Below, in pieces: positions 28,102 through 38,800 of a stretch of DNA of 64,000 nt. Source of the stretch: Variovorax sp. 679 (GTDB taxonomy: Bacteria; Pseudomonadota; Gammaproteobacteria; Burkholderiales; Burkholderiaceae_C). The DNA lies in assembly GCF_003952185.1 (NCBI RefSeq), contig NZ_RXFS01000012.1:62001-126000 (forward strand), given 5' to 3'. The position numbers were made by a program, and so were the translations under genes. Position 1 is the stretch's first letter. Every line of letters begins with the position of its first letter. The notes under the pieces were generated by a model. It was not told where the DNA came from, did not search any database, and worked only from the letters and a program-made list of their open reading frames with translations.

Positions 28102-29742
28102 TTGACCACCCTGCCCCAAGACGCATCCCCGTCGTCGTCGCGCAACGCGCTGCTCGCCTGCGGCGTGGTGGGCGCGACATTGCTGGCGCTTATCGCACTG
28201 GGCCATGACGGCCGCCGTACCGCGCAGCTCGCGGTGCTCGCCATGCCGATGGTGCTGTGGCTCGCGTGGCCGCTGCGCAGTGCGCGCATGCGGCGCGTTC
28301 GCACGATGCTGGTCTGGCTCTGGGCCATGGGCTTCGCGCTCGACGGCGCAGTGCGCGCCTATCTGCTCGATACCTACCAGGCAGCGCCCGACGGCGCGAT
28401 GGTGCTGGGCGCCGCGGCCAACACCAATGCGCGCGAGGGCTCCGAGTATCTGTGGATGCACTGGCGCTCGGCGGCAGTGTGGGGAGCGGTGCTGGTCGTG
28501 GCGGGCGTGCTCGTGGGCGTGTTCGCGCGGCGCGGTGCCGTGGCGGGCGCCGCCTCCGCCCGGCCGTCGCGATGGGTGGTGGCGCTGGTCGCGCTGCTGC
28601 TCCTTGTCTCCTGCGTGGCCTATGCGAGCAAGCCCTGGCGCAGGCTGCATCCCGCGATCTTCTGGACGCAGTGGATCGACTCCCTCCACACGCTGCGCTC
28701 CGCGTGGGCCGACCAGCAGAAGCAGCGCGATCGACTGATGGCGCAGGCCAAGGGCATCGCGCCGGTGATTGCGCAAGAAGGCCCATCCACTGTGGTGCTC
28801 GTCATCACCGACAGCATCAACCGCGACAACATGGCGCTCTATGGCTACGGTCGCCCGACCACGCCGCGCCTGCTGGCGCACAAGGCGCAGACCGGCGACC
28901 AGATGGCGGTGCTGAAGAACGCGTGGTCGGTGGACGCCAGCACCCTCCCTGCGCTGCGCAACATGTTCCACTTCGGCCTGCCCGAGGCCGAGAACCCGCC
29001 GCACGTGCTGGCACTCGCGCGCGCTGCCGGCTACAAGGTCTGGTGGATCAGCAACCACGACGACCTCGCCATCGAGCAGCAGCACGCGCGGCTGGCCGAC
29101 GTGGTCGACATGGTCAACCGCACGCCGGGCCGCGCCAGTGCATCACTGGACGGCGAGATCCTCGACTGCATGCAGGAAGCATTGGCAGACACCAGCACCG
29201 ACCGCAAGCTCATCGTCGTCCACCTGATGGGCGCGCACCCGCACTACAGCCTGCGCTTTCCCGAGAACGCAAATCCCTTCGACGACAACGTGGATGCGGT
29301 GGAGAACGGCCTGGTGAAGGACGGCCGTTCAGCCTGGGTGCGCCGCTACCGGCAGGAGTACGACGCGGCGCTGCTGTATCACGACTTCGTGGTGTCGGAG
29401 TTGCTGCAGCAGACGCGTGCGCCGGGCAAGCCGGGCGAGTACCGGGCGTGGATGTATTTGTCGGACCACGGGCAGGAGGTGGGGCATGTGAGCGACCGCG
29501 CGGGGCATAGCCCGTCGACTGCTTCGGGCTACCGTATTCCGGCCGTGGTGTGGCGCAACCGGCAGCCGCTGCCGCAGGCGGCCACGCAGCAACCTTTCCG
29601 AGCGGACTGGACGGGCTGGACTTTGATGGATCTGCTCAACATTCGGTGGAACGGACAGCAGCCCGAGAGGGATGTGCTGGCGGAGTCCTATCGGTGGCAG
29701 GCGCCGGAGATTCCGGTGAAGGTCGAGTCGTTCTCGCGGTAG
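28102..29742 (+). CDS. Phosphoethanolamine transferase-like membrane sulfatase-fold protein
   Basis: A 546-residue inner-membrane protein with N-terminal hydrophobic segments (about residues 16-35, 42-58, 66-82, 124-143, 157-174) and a periplasmic alkaline-phosphatase-fold domain. Family features include a metal/nucleophile segment VITDSINRDNMALYGYGRPT, HLMGAHPHY and LSDHGQEVGH. EptA/MCR enzymes have G-E-T at the nucleophile; here it is T-D-S, so a serine may be the nucleophile. The substrate (lipid A, glucan or another glycan) cannot be told. The start is a TTG, as no ATG precedes the first membrane segment; start confidence is low. Confidence 0.78.
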   Translation: MTTLPQDASPSSSRNALLACGVVGATLLALIALGHDGRRTAQLAVLAMPMVLWLAWPLRSARMRRVRTMLVWLWAMGFALDGAVRAYLLDTYQAAPDGAMVLGAAANTNAREGSEYLWMHWRSAAVWGAVLVVAGVLVGVFARRGAVAGAASARPSRWVVALVALLLLVSCVAYASKPWRRLHPAIFWTQWIDSLHTLRSAWADQQKQRDRLMAQAKGIAPVIAQEGPSTVVLVITDSINRDNMALYGYGRPTTPRLLAHKAQTGDQMAVLKNAWSVDASTLPALRNMFHFGLPEAENPPHVLALARAAGYKVWWISNHDDLAIEQQHARLADVVDMVNRTPGRASASLDGEILDCMQEALADTSTDRKLIVVHLMGAHPHYSLRFPENANPFDDNVDAVENGLVKDGRSAWVRRYRQEYDAALLYHDFVVSELLQQTRAPGKPGEYRAWMYLSDHGQEVGHVSDRAGHSPSTASGYRIPAVVWRNRQPLPQAATQQPFRADWTGWTLMDLLNIRWNGQQPERDVLAESYRWQAPEIPVKVESFSR

Positions 29743-29770
29743 CTCGCAAGCCGCACGATCGCCTGCCGCG

Positions 29771-31528
29771 TCAGAAGCTCGCGTTGAGATTGAAGCCCAG
29801 CGTGACCTTCGCAGTGCGGTAACCCTCCGGCTTGCTGATCGGCGCGCCGACGAAGAAGTCGTAGCTCAGCTTGGTCCACTGGCCGCGCACGCCGACGACG
29901 GCGCCGGCGAGACTTCGACCGAGCAGATCGACCGTCGAGCGGCCACCCACATGCCCATAGTCGGCACCGACGTAAAGCTCCGCTCCGCTTTGGCCCACGG
30001 CCCAGCCGACGTCGTTGCGGATGAGCCAGCCGCGCTCGCCCATCAGGCTCGTCTCCCCATCGAAGCCTCGCACCGTGTAGCGCCCGCCGATGGCGAAGCG
30101 GTCTTGCGGCGTCAGTGGCGTGCGGTTCCATTGGGCGCGGATCAAGCCGGAATAGCGCAGCTTCTGCTCACCGACTTTGAATGGCGCGTTTAGGCTGATG
30201 TCGGCGGTGTAGAGCTTCAGGCGCGAAGTGCCCTCGCCGAACTCTTCTTCCGGCGCGGTGCGCGAACCGAAGCCGCCGGTGCCGCGCTTGTAGGCCAGCG
30301 TGCCTTCGAGCGTCGCCTCGCCGAGGTACTCCTTGTGATTGAGGCTGAGCTCCCAGCCACCGACCACGCGGTGCTGCACCTCGACCTCGGTGTCGTCCAC
30401 GAAGTTGCGCGACTCGCGGCGCCAGCCCTTGATCGCCACGCTCGTCTTGCGGCTCTGGTCGCGGTAGACCAGGCGTGAGAGCTTGACCTCGGCGTTGTTG
30501 GTCTTGCCGGCGTAGACGTAGTCCTGGTTCAGGCCGGCCACGCTCTGGTGGTACTGGCTGTTGGAAGCGGTGAGGCCCAGCAGCCAGTAGCCGTAGGGCA
30601 GCGAGTAGTGAACGGTCTGGCCTTCGGTGCCCTTGGCTGGGTCACCGAAGACGTGGTTGTTGATGTTGTGGTTGGCGCTGACGTAGAACAGGTCATTCAG
30701 CCCGAAGGGGTTGTCCAGGGACAGGGTGGCGCCGGCCTGGTAGCGGCCGGTGGCTTCGGTGCCGCTGTCGTCCAGGCTCAGGGTGACGCGCCATTTCTTG
30801 GCTTGGACGTACTTGACGACGAGGTCGCTGTCGCCGGGCTTGGCGTTGGGGGCGGTCGAAGGTTCGATCTGGATGTCGGCTTCGGCGGTGGGGGCGCGCT
30901 TGAAGTTTTCCAGGCCTTGCTCGATGTCGCGCAGGTTCAGCAGATCACCTGGACGCGCGGGGATGGCCGTGGCCAGCAAGGCGGAACTGCCGAGCAGCGT
31001 AGATGAGGAATCAGCAGTCGTGCGAATGGCTGCAATGCGGCCGGGTACCAGCGAGAGCGTCAGCGTGCCGGTCGACAAGTCCTGCGGGGCGGCCAGCACG
31101 CGGGTGGTGACAAAGCCACGCGCAATGACGGCTTGCTGCGCACGCGCCAGCACCACATTGACGCCAGCGGTGCCAAGGCAGCGACCGAGAGGCGAATCGC
31201 TGCGCTCGGGGCCGGACAGATCGGCCACGGCCCATTGGAAAGACTCGGATTGCTCGCCGACCAGCAGTACGCGGTCGATGCGAAAGCATGGGGCCTCGGA
31301 TTCGGGGATGCGCGCCACCGGTGCCGGCGGCGCGGCTTGCGGGCGCTGATCAACGGTGCGTTCGTTCTGCTCACGCAGAGCGCGTTCGCGCTCTTGCTGA
31401 CGCTGCTGCTCAACGAAGGGCTGTGGCGTTGTTGGGGATTGCTGGGCCAGTGCTACCAGCGGGGAGACGACAAGGGCTGCGGCCACGGCCATGCGCGTGC
31501 GCTGATGCACGCCAACAGGACGAATCAT
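29771..31528 (-). CDS. Two-partner secretion outer-membrane transporter (TpsB/CdiB, FhaC-like)
   Basis: A 585-residue outer-membrane protein exporting the large exoprotein encoded upstream. The signal peptide ends near VALAQ at about residue 30, and a Q/R-rich stretch (about 38-60) may be the plug-helix region. POTRA domains follow to about residue 290, then a 16-strand barrel. The conserved tip motif VRGF is at about 486-489 (GRYTVRGFDGE), and the chain ends in phenylalanine, the outer-membrane assembly signal. It is the last gene of the toxin-immunity-lipoprotein-transporter operon, two bases after the lipoprotein stop. Confidence 0.92.
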   Translation of the reverse strand: MIRPVGVHQRTRMAVAAALVVSPLVALAQQSPTTPQPFVEQQRQQERERALREQNERTVDQRPQAAPPAPVARIPESEAPCFRIDRVLLVGEQSESFQWAVADLSGPERSDSPLGRCLGTAGVNVVLARAQQAVIARGFVTTRVLAAPQDLSTGTLTLSLVPGRIAAIRTTADSSSTLLGSSALLATAIPARPGDLLNLRDIEQGLENFKRAPTAEADIQIEPSTAPNAKPGDSDLVVKYVQAKKWRVTLSLDDSGTEATGRYQAGATLSLDNPFGLNDLFYVSANHNINNHVFGDPAKGTEGQTVHYSLPYGYWLLGLTASNSQYHQSVAGLNQDYVYAGKTNNAEVKLSRLVYRDQSRKTSVAIKGWRRESRNFVDDTEVEVQHRVVGGWELSLNHKEYLGEATLEGTLAYKRGTGGFGSRTAPEEEFGEGTSRLKLYTADISLNAPFKVGEQKLRYSGLIRAQWNRTPLTPQDRFAIGGRYTVRGFDGETSLMGERGWLIRNDVGWAVGQSGAELYVGADYGHVGGRSTVDLLGRSLAGAVVGVRGQWTKLSYDFFVGAPISKPEGYRTAKVTLGFNLNASF

Positions 31529-31530
31529 GA

Positions 31531-32127
31531 TCAGCGCTTGAACTCAACCGTACGGACAGCGGACGGCTTGCCAGAGAAGCCGCTTACGGTGCCATCAGCG
31601 CCAAAGAGGATGTCTACCGGCTCATCTTCCTGGGTCGTCCAGTACCGCCAAGTGTTGGCGTTCAGGTCCTTGGTGTCGTTGCGCGACGGATAGCTCAGCG
31701 ACATCAGCACCTGAGGCCGGGTCATGCCGACCACGACCTTGGCAGAGTAGACAGCCTTCTGAACGTCGGAACTCCAGCTTGCAAGCGTCTGCTTGGGGTC
31801 TGTCGGAATAACGATCTGGCGCATCCAGCGCTGCATGTCTTCCTTGCTGCGGGCGGTGTCATCTCGCAGAGAGACGTAGTCGCCACCAATCGTGCCGTAA
31901 GCGTATTTATCGCGCTTCACGGTGTCGATCACCACAGGCTCGCCGGCCGGCACGATGGCACCGCCCAGCATGTTGGTGCTGGATACCCAGCCGTAATCGG
32001 GACGCAAGTTGCAGCAGGTGTAGCCGGTGATGGGCGGAGAAAGCTTGATTGCGCAGCCAGACAAGAACACACCGGCGACAACCGCCATGGTCACAGCAGG
32101 AGACAGGAGGGAGTGTGACAGCTTCAT
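31531..32127 (-). CDS. Lipoprotein of the contact-inhibition operon (BcpO/CdiO-like position)
   Basis: A 198-residue lipoprotein: the signal sequence ends with lipobox LSGC, and Cys25 is the lipidation site in VFLSGCAIK. The ATG at 32127 is preferred over an upstream start at 32181, because it places the signal peptide at the N-terminus. Burkholderia bcpAIOB loci have a lipoprotein gene in exactly this slot; whether this protein is homologous or only positionally equivalent is not known. It has a VVGMTRPQVLMSLSYPSR segment resembling SmpA/BamE-type lipoproteins, which is tentative. Confidence 0.75.
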   Translation of the reverse strand: MKLSHSLLSPAVTMAVVAGVFLSGCAIKLSPPITGYTCCNLRPDYGWVSSTNMLGGAIVPAGEPVVIDTVKRDKYAYGTIGGDYVSLRDDTARSKEDMQRWMRQIVIPTDPKQTLASWSSDVQKAVYSAKVVVGMTRPQVLMSLSYPSRNDTKDLNANTWRYWTTQEDEPVDILFGADGTVSGFSGKPSAVRTVEFKR

Positions 32128-32289
32128 ATTTTCTGACCTAAGAGTCCATCCGTTCATCATAAATAACATCTGCTTTCGCAAAATTTATTTCTCTTCCATT
32201 CAAATGTCTAACCAAAAATTTATTCGTAGTGCAAATTGAATTTGGACTACACAAATCCAGCCAAGCCGGATTGCGCCCAGAGTTTAAGT

Positions 32290-32832
32290 TCAATCATCCC
32301 AAGGAGTAAAGACAGGAATGGGGCGAAGATTTCCGAGTGTCACTTCGGAAGTACCCGGGTTTTCTATTTTATTTTTTTCGATATTTTTTCGAAAAATTTC
32401 TTTTATTTCTTCTTTGCAGTGAGTCTCTCTATCCGAATGTGATTTTTTTTCCACTTCAGTTACAGGTTTGGCGGATTCAATATTTTTTAAGCGATTTTTG
32501 TAGTATCCCGCGTCAAACTGTGCAAGGCTGATATGCACCCCTGAATACTCTTCACCCAGCTCTCCGAGCAAATTGAACAAATCACCCGCCTCCATGACAA
32601 TTAACCGACACCCACGAGAATGGGCCAAAAAGAAATTTAAGGCATGTCCGGCTTTTCGATAAAAATCCCTCAGCCTCTCGGTAGGCTCTGCACTATCGTA
32701 ATTGGGTATTTCATCAAAAAACTTATGCTCTTCATCTATGCCGATCTCTGGAATCGGTCGAAAAGTTCGCTGATCTCCGAGAAAAAAAACATCACCACTA
32801 TCGAGATTAAGCAATACAAATTCCACAGCCAT
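32290..32832 (-). CDS. Candidate immunity protein (CdiI) for the adjacent CdiA-type toxin
   Basis: A 180-residue, acidic, cytoplasmic-looking protein with no signal peptide and no family I recognise. It starts 22 bases downstream of the exoprotein stop, with a good ribosome site (GGAG, seven bases before the ATG), which is where CDI immunity genes sit. The second half is lysine/glutamate-rich and probably helical (KEEIKEIFRKNIEKNKIE). Its DNA is conspicuously AT-rich with poly-T runs, unlike the neighbours, as is common for horizontally exchanged immunity genes. The function is inferred from position only. Confidence 0.7.
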   Translation of the reverse strand: MAVEFVLLNLDSGDVFFLGDQRTFRPIPEIGIDEEHKFFDEIPNYDSAEPTERLRDFYRKAGHALNFFLAHSRGCRLIVMEAGDLFNLLGELGEEYSGVHISLAQFDAGYYKNRLKNIESAKPVTEVEKKSHSDRETHCKEEIKEIFRKNIEKNKIENPGTSEVTLGNLRPIPVFTPWDD

Positions 32833-32854
32833 TTTCAATCTCCATTAAATCGAA

Positions 32855-35800
32855 TTAAAAAACAACCTTCCCCTGTGCTGTGTATATTGTTACCGTCTTT
32901 GGATTTAACCTGTAAGTTTCGCTATTCAATATTTCTTGCACTGCTTTTCTTGCGTTGCCCATGCTTAAATTAGCCGCCCGCCCATCAATGACGATGGACG
33001 CACCGCTCTCGTAAATAGTTCCTCCAGGGGCACTGGACTCCAGCTTTCTTTTGATGGCATAAAAAACAGTAGCATCGCTATTTGCCGTGACGGTGGCCAA
33101 CTCGAATCTCTGCCCATTGATAATAAGATCAAGGCCGCTATTGCCACTGCCACCCAAAATAACCACTTTATTCCCCGCTGCTGCGGAATCATAGGCGTAC
33201 TGAAGTTCAGCTATCGAGACGTCTTTAATTGATTTCGCAACAACTGATCCGCCGTTCACTCCCACAGATTCACCTTGTGCAAGTAATGCGGGATTTTCCT
33301 TCCGCGCGGCAAAGACATCGGCAACACGATTGGCGGACGCGTCTGAAATGAATCTATTCACTTCTGGCCCAGCAACCCCTTTGCCGTAGGCGCCACCACT
33401 ACCTATGCCCGGAAGTGAGTCAGGCAGATGCACGGCACAGCTTCCGTTGGCGCAGGAGACACAAGGTCCTACGTTATGCACCCAGGTATCGAATGCACCC
33501 ACGAAAAATGTGTGCCCCGCCTCCACTGTCAGGTTGTGCGTAACGCCCTTTGGCGACTCCAGCGCGACTGAGCGCACGTGCAACGGAGCTTGGCCGCTAC
33601 GCGAAACCAGAGGATCACCCGACCTGAGGGTTTCGACACCGACAAATCCACGCCCTGGCACATAGAAGGGGTGGCCCGGCGTCACCAGCAAGTCTTCGCT
33701 CTTGTCGCCCTCCCGGATGCTCAAACGGAGGATAGGACGGTCATCGCGAACGTGTGTGGCGGTCACGGGAGCCAGGAACGGAGCGCCTGTTCCATCTTCG
33801 AGCCGCGTCCAAACACGCTCGCCAATCTTGATGGATTCAATCGTCCGCTCGCCTGCTTCCGTTGACACCAAGGTTCCCGGTGCGAAGCAGCAAGGAGTCA
33901 ACCGCGCAGCATTGGCCTCTGCCTGTGTCAAGCGCTGGCCTTCACTCAAAACAACTCCTGTATCTCCTCTCCCGCTTGCCAATGCCTTTGTCACATCTGC
34001 AATCGCGTTGACTTCCGCCGCCGCGGTTCCCCTAAGTGCTCCGGCTAGCCCCTGCGCCATTCCGGCAACGTTAAGTCCGATCAGATTGCACTCAGGACAG
34101 ATGGGCGTTATCGCATCCGACGTACTTGCCATCACGCTGTTGAGCAGGCTCTTTATCTGCGTATCCGATTGCGAATTGACCCGTCCTGCTGCCAAGTATT
34201 CCGGGTCTATGGAAACCGACCCCGCCCCGTTGCCGAAGCCCAGCATAGTCGCAAATCCACCAATCGGCCCTCCGCCGAAGAGGTTGTGATTTGCGTATTG
34301 ATTCCCTGTCGCCATGAAGGTGGTCAAAACACCGCCATCCACCACAATCGCGTTGCCATTGCCGTCGTACAACGTCTGGCCGCGCATCTCATTGACGTAG
34401 CCCTGTGCGGCAACCAAGTCTCTCAAGAATGTTTGTGCACCGACGGGATTGGCATTCGGCTGCTGCGCCTGATACGCGAGACTGTTCAAGTAGTTTTTCA
34501 GATCCTTTGCGGTCTGCTCGTCCATGCCTGCGGTAGCGGCCAACGACAGAATGTTGTACCAGTACGTGTCATTGCCCACCGGCCCGCCTGCTGCAGCTTG
34601 GGCTGCAGCAAGTTCGCGCGCCTTCTTGCGCAAGAGTGCCTGCTCTTGTGGCGCCAGCTGGCGATTGTTCAGGTCCGTATTGAGCGCCGTTGCCGCGCCT
34701 CCCGCACTTCCAACTGCAGCACCCAACGCCGCCGCAGTGCTTCCGGAGATCACACGTGCGGTCGCGATAGCGCTCTGTTCATTAACGCCCGAGGCGATCA
34801 ACTGACTTGCAATTGAATCCTGAAGACTGTTGAGCAGTGGCGCAGTTCCGGCACTTGCAGCCGCTCCGAGCGCTCCGTTAACGCCCCCTCCCAACGCACC
34901 GGCAAGAACGTGCAACCCCACACGTGAAGTACCACCTTCGCGCCACTGGCCTTCCAGTGTCTCTGCTTGGCCGATGAGTGCCTGGCTGGTTTCGGGATCA
35001 CCAGCTAGTGCAGCCTGCGCGCGCAGCCTTTGAGCTTGCCTTTCCTGTTCATCAGCATATTCGCCGATCGCTCTGGCGGCCTGTCTTCCGAACTCCTGCG
35101 TGAGCTGCGTCTGTGCCTGGACATTCTTGATGATGTCCTGTGTATTCCAGTCCTTGATCAAGGTACCGGCGCTGCTGTTGTCGCCGGTCCTTACTGTCTG
35201 ATCGCCCGCAATGCCGGAGATACCGGACTTGGTAACGCTGCTTTGGCTGCTGCTGTAGCTCCCCGTGCCCGCGCTGCCGCCGGGCGCAGTGTTGCTGGCC
35301 ATTGCGACCTGGCTCTCGCTCATGTTCTGATCCATGCGCATGGCGGCCTGCTGATTGCTCGCACCACCAGCCATGAACCCCACACTACCGCTCATCGAAT
35401 AGCTGCTGCCGCTGGACTGACTCACATTCTGCAAATCACTCATCGTGAGCGAGCCACCAGTGCTGAACCTGTTCTTGCCGGAGTCGATTGCTGCCTGCGT
35501 GCTCTCGATCACCGCGCCCTTCAGATCCGTGTTTCCTGAGACCTTGACATCGAAGCCACCATCGCCTGCTTTGATCCCGGATTGAATGGCGGGACTGATG
35601 AACACACCATCGGACTTGGCTCCCGCCGCGCTGACTCCTGCAGTGCTGACGCCGTAGCAGATCGGTGGAATGCACAGATTCAGATTGAAACCCGAACTGC
35701 TCTGGCGCGAGCGCCCGATGCTCGTGTCCTGCAAGGACTCGATGCTCAGGTTGCCGCCCACGTCGGCGGTGACCCTGTTGGCCTGAATCGTTGCCCCCTT

Positions 35801-38800
35801 GAGCATGAGATCTCCGCCCGAGGAGACGTTCACCGCCTGACCTCCGATGACTTGCGAAGCGTTGTAGCTGACGCCGTTCTGGTCGTTGCTGCCCTTGCCG
35901 TTGCTCACTCCCAGTTGGATGCTGAAGCCGTTCTGCGCTCCAGCCCCGAAGGTCACCCCTACACTTGCTCCATGGCTGGAGTTCCGGCCCGTCGTTACGC
36001 TCGAGTTCTTGCTGGCTTCGAGCGTCACAGCGTTATCAGCGGCCAGGTTCACAGTGTTCCCCGCCGCTATGGTCGAGCCGACCACGTCGATGTTGGAGTC
36101 CTTCCCTGCACCCGTGGCCACGATGTTGACGTTGTTCGCCCCCACGATGCCGGCCCCCACCGCCGTGGTGGTGGTGGTAACACTCGTGCTCTGGCTGGTG
36201 TTGCGGCTGACGTTCACGCTCACGCCGTAGCTCATCGGACCGCCGCTCGCAACCGCCTGAGCCGTGTCGTACGCGGACTTGCCCTCCATGGCCAGGTTCA
36301 CTGCACCGAGGGCCTGCATGCGACCATCACCGCCAGTGCCACCCACTGCCCTCACGGTGTTCACTGCCCCCTGAATCATGTTTGTGCTGATTCCACCGAA
36401 GCTGGCGCTTCCGCCGACGACAGTGCTGGAACTCTTGTCCAGCGTCATTGACAGCGAGGTGTTGTCGGCGGAGTTGATGATGACGTTCTTCGCCAGAATA
36501 TTGACGTCACCCCCGACCAGCGGTCCGGCTTGTCCTGTAGCCAAGACGCTGCTGGCCGTCTGGCGGTACTCGTTACCCGCGATCATCGTCACATTGCCTG
36601 CAAGACTGGCTACCTGGCTGGCCTGCTGCGTCGTGCTGATCTCGGCGTTGGCTTGCGAGCCCTTGATGTTGCCGATGGCTGGGTTGTACCAAGTGCCGAT
36701 CATCCCGGACTTGCTGCTGGCGTCGTAGCTGCTCGAAATGCGGTAGTTCTGAGCGCTCTCGACCGTCAAGTTGCGTCCAGCCATCATGGTGATGCCGTTG
36801 TCCGCCACGACAGTCGCCGCCTGCAACGTGGTGTCTCGCCCGCTCACCGTTTGCAGGCTTCCAGTCGAAATCGTGGTGCCTATGGCCTGGGTGGAGATAC
36901 TGGCGTCGGCGTGGTTGGAAGATTTCTTGTTGCCAGCAATGGCAACCGCCGTTGCGTCACCCATGAACGTAGCGGCGGCCAATCCTATGCCGAAGGCCGT
37001 GCCGCTGGTCTTGCTTTGGGCCGCATGCAGTTCCAGATCCGTCTGGTTGGCTGTCGTGAGGTTGATGTCTCGACCTGCGGACAGACTCATTGCATCGACG
37101 GCGCGAAGCTGTGCTGCCTGCAGATTGATGTCGTTACCCGCGACCAGCGCGACGTTCTTGCCGCCGAGACTGCTGGAAAGGACCTCGGTGGTGGCACTGG
37201 TATCTGCTGTGCTGGAACTGCTCTTTCTGAACAGGTTCTGGGAGGACTTCCGCGTGACTGACGCAGTATTCTTCGTCGCTTGCCCTGAAGTGACGTTGAT
37301 ATCGTTGGCAGCAGTGGCGACCAACGTGCCATTCAAGCTTTGCAAGGCACCAGCACGGATGTTCAGATTGTTGCCAGCAGCTACCTGGACGTTATCCTGT
37401 CCTTGAATGACGGAGCCCATCTCGCGGCTCTCGCTCGAAATGCCCGCCGCGCCTGGAGCGCTAAAGACGAGTGTGTGGCCTTCGGTGACTGTGCCGAGGT
37501 TGACATCGCGCCCGGCACCAACGGCCGCGGAGCCCGCGCTCACCAGGGCTGCACCGACAAGATTGACGTCGTGGCCTGCGGAGGCCAGCAATACACCGCC
37601 CGGGTTGGTGACGTAGACGCCAGCCACACGATCGATGGCGGTGCTCGTGCCGCGAGACCGCGTGGTGGTCTCCATGTTGATATCCCCACCCGCCGTCAGG
37701 ACGGCGGTGTCCCTGGCGGCGATGCTCGATCCAATGTTGTTGATATCTCTTGCAGCATTGATACCAATATTTCCACCAGCAATCCTGCCGCCGTCGAGGT
37801 TATTGACGTTGTCGGCACTGATCGACACCAAAGATCGGCCTGCGATGGTGCCCTTGTTGGTCACATCGCCTGTACTCTTGATAACTGTGGCATCCGCGCT
37901 CAGGAGCGCGCCAGAGCCGTCGATGTCGCCCGGCTGGACCCGCACATACACCTGCGGTACGAGCGCCCTCTGCGTGGAGCCATCCGGCAAGGTGACGGTC
38001 TGTTCGACCAGCCACACGATATCGCTCGTGAGCTGGGCCATCTGCGCGGCAGTCAACGCCACACCTGGACGGAGTCCGTACTGTTTCGCAAAGGTCACAC
38101 CTGCATCCATCAGTGCGGCGTACTGGGCCTCGTCGTTGTTGAACCCACCCAGATAACGATAGCCCGTCAGGCGGGCGACCTGCTCGCGGATGAGCTGCTG
38201 TTCATAGAAGCCATCGCCCAAGCGCTTGAGGGTGTTGTTCGGGTCGAACCCGAAACTGTTGAGCAGATAGTCGCTACTGAGCCAGTTGCGATAGTTCGCA
38301 AACCGTGGGTCGGTCTCAATCAGGTAGTTCCCACCGGCCTGCGTACGGAACAGGCTCGCCTGGGGCACGTTCAGGTTCGGTGTGCTGGTGCGCACCACCG
38401 CCGGGACGGTCCGAGTGCTTCCGGCACTGCTGCCGCCAGATGCGCCGCTGGCCCCAGTGCCGCCCGTGCTAACGACCGTGCCCACATTGGCCGCCACCTC
38501 CACGATGACGCCCGCGCCAGGACCGCCGCTTGCGCTACCGGCCCCGCCACCGGTCGCACTGCCGGATCCCTTGGCCGCGCTGCCGGCGTTGTAGCCCGTG
38601 GTCGCATTGAGGTTCTCCTGATACTTGTAGGCGCCCAATGCGATGCTCTGCGGCGCCAGTACCAGAGGAATGTTGACGGCCTGCACCTGGCCCTGGTTGT
38701 TCACCACGCTCGCCAGGCCCGACACATTGACCGAGCCTGTCAGCTGGCTGGACTGGTAGGCATTGGCGGTGATCGTTCCTCCCGCGAGGACCTGACTGTC

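Noticed and set aside
32128..32181. Longer N-terminus for the contact-inhibition lipoprotein
   Set aside because: The extension would bury the lipoprotein signal behind 18 extra residues; the ATG at 32127 gives a normal type II signal peptide.
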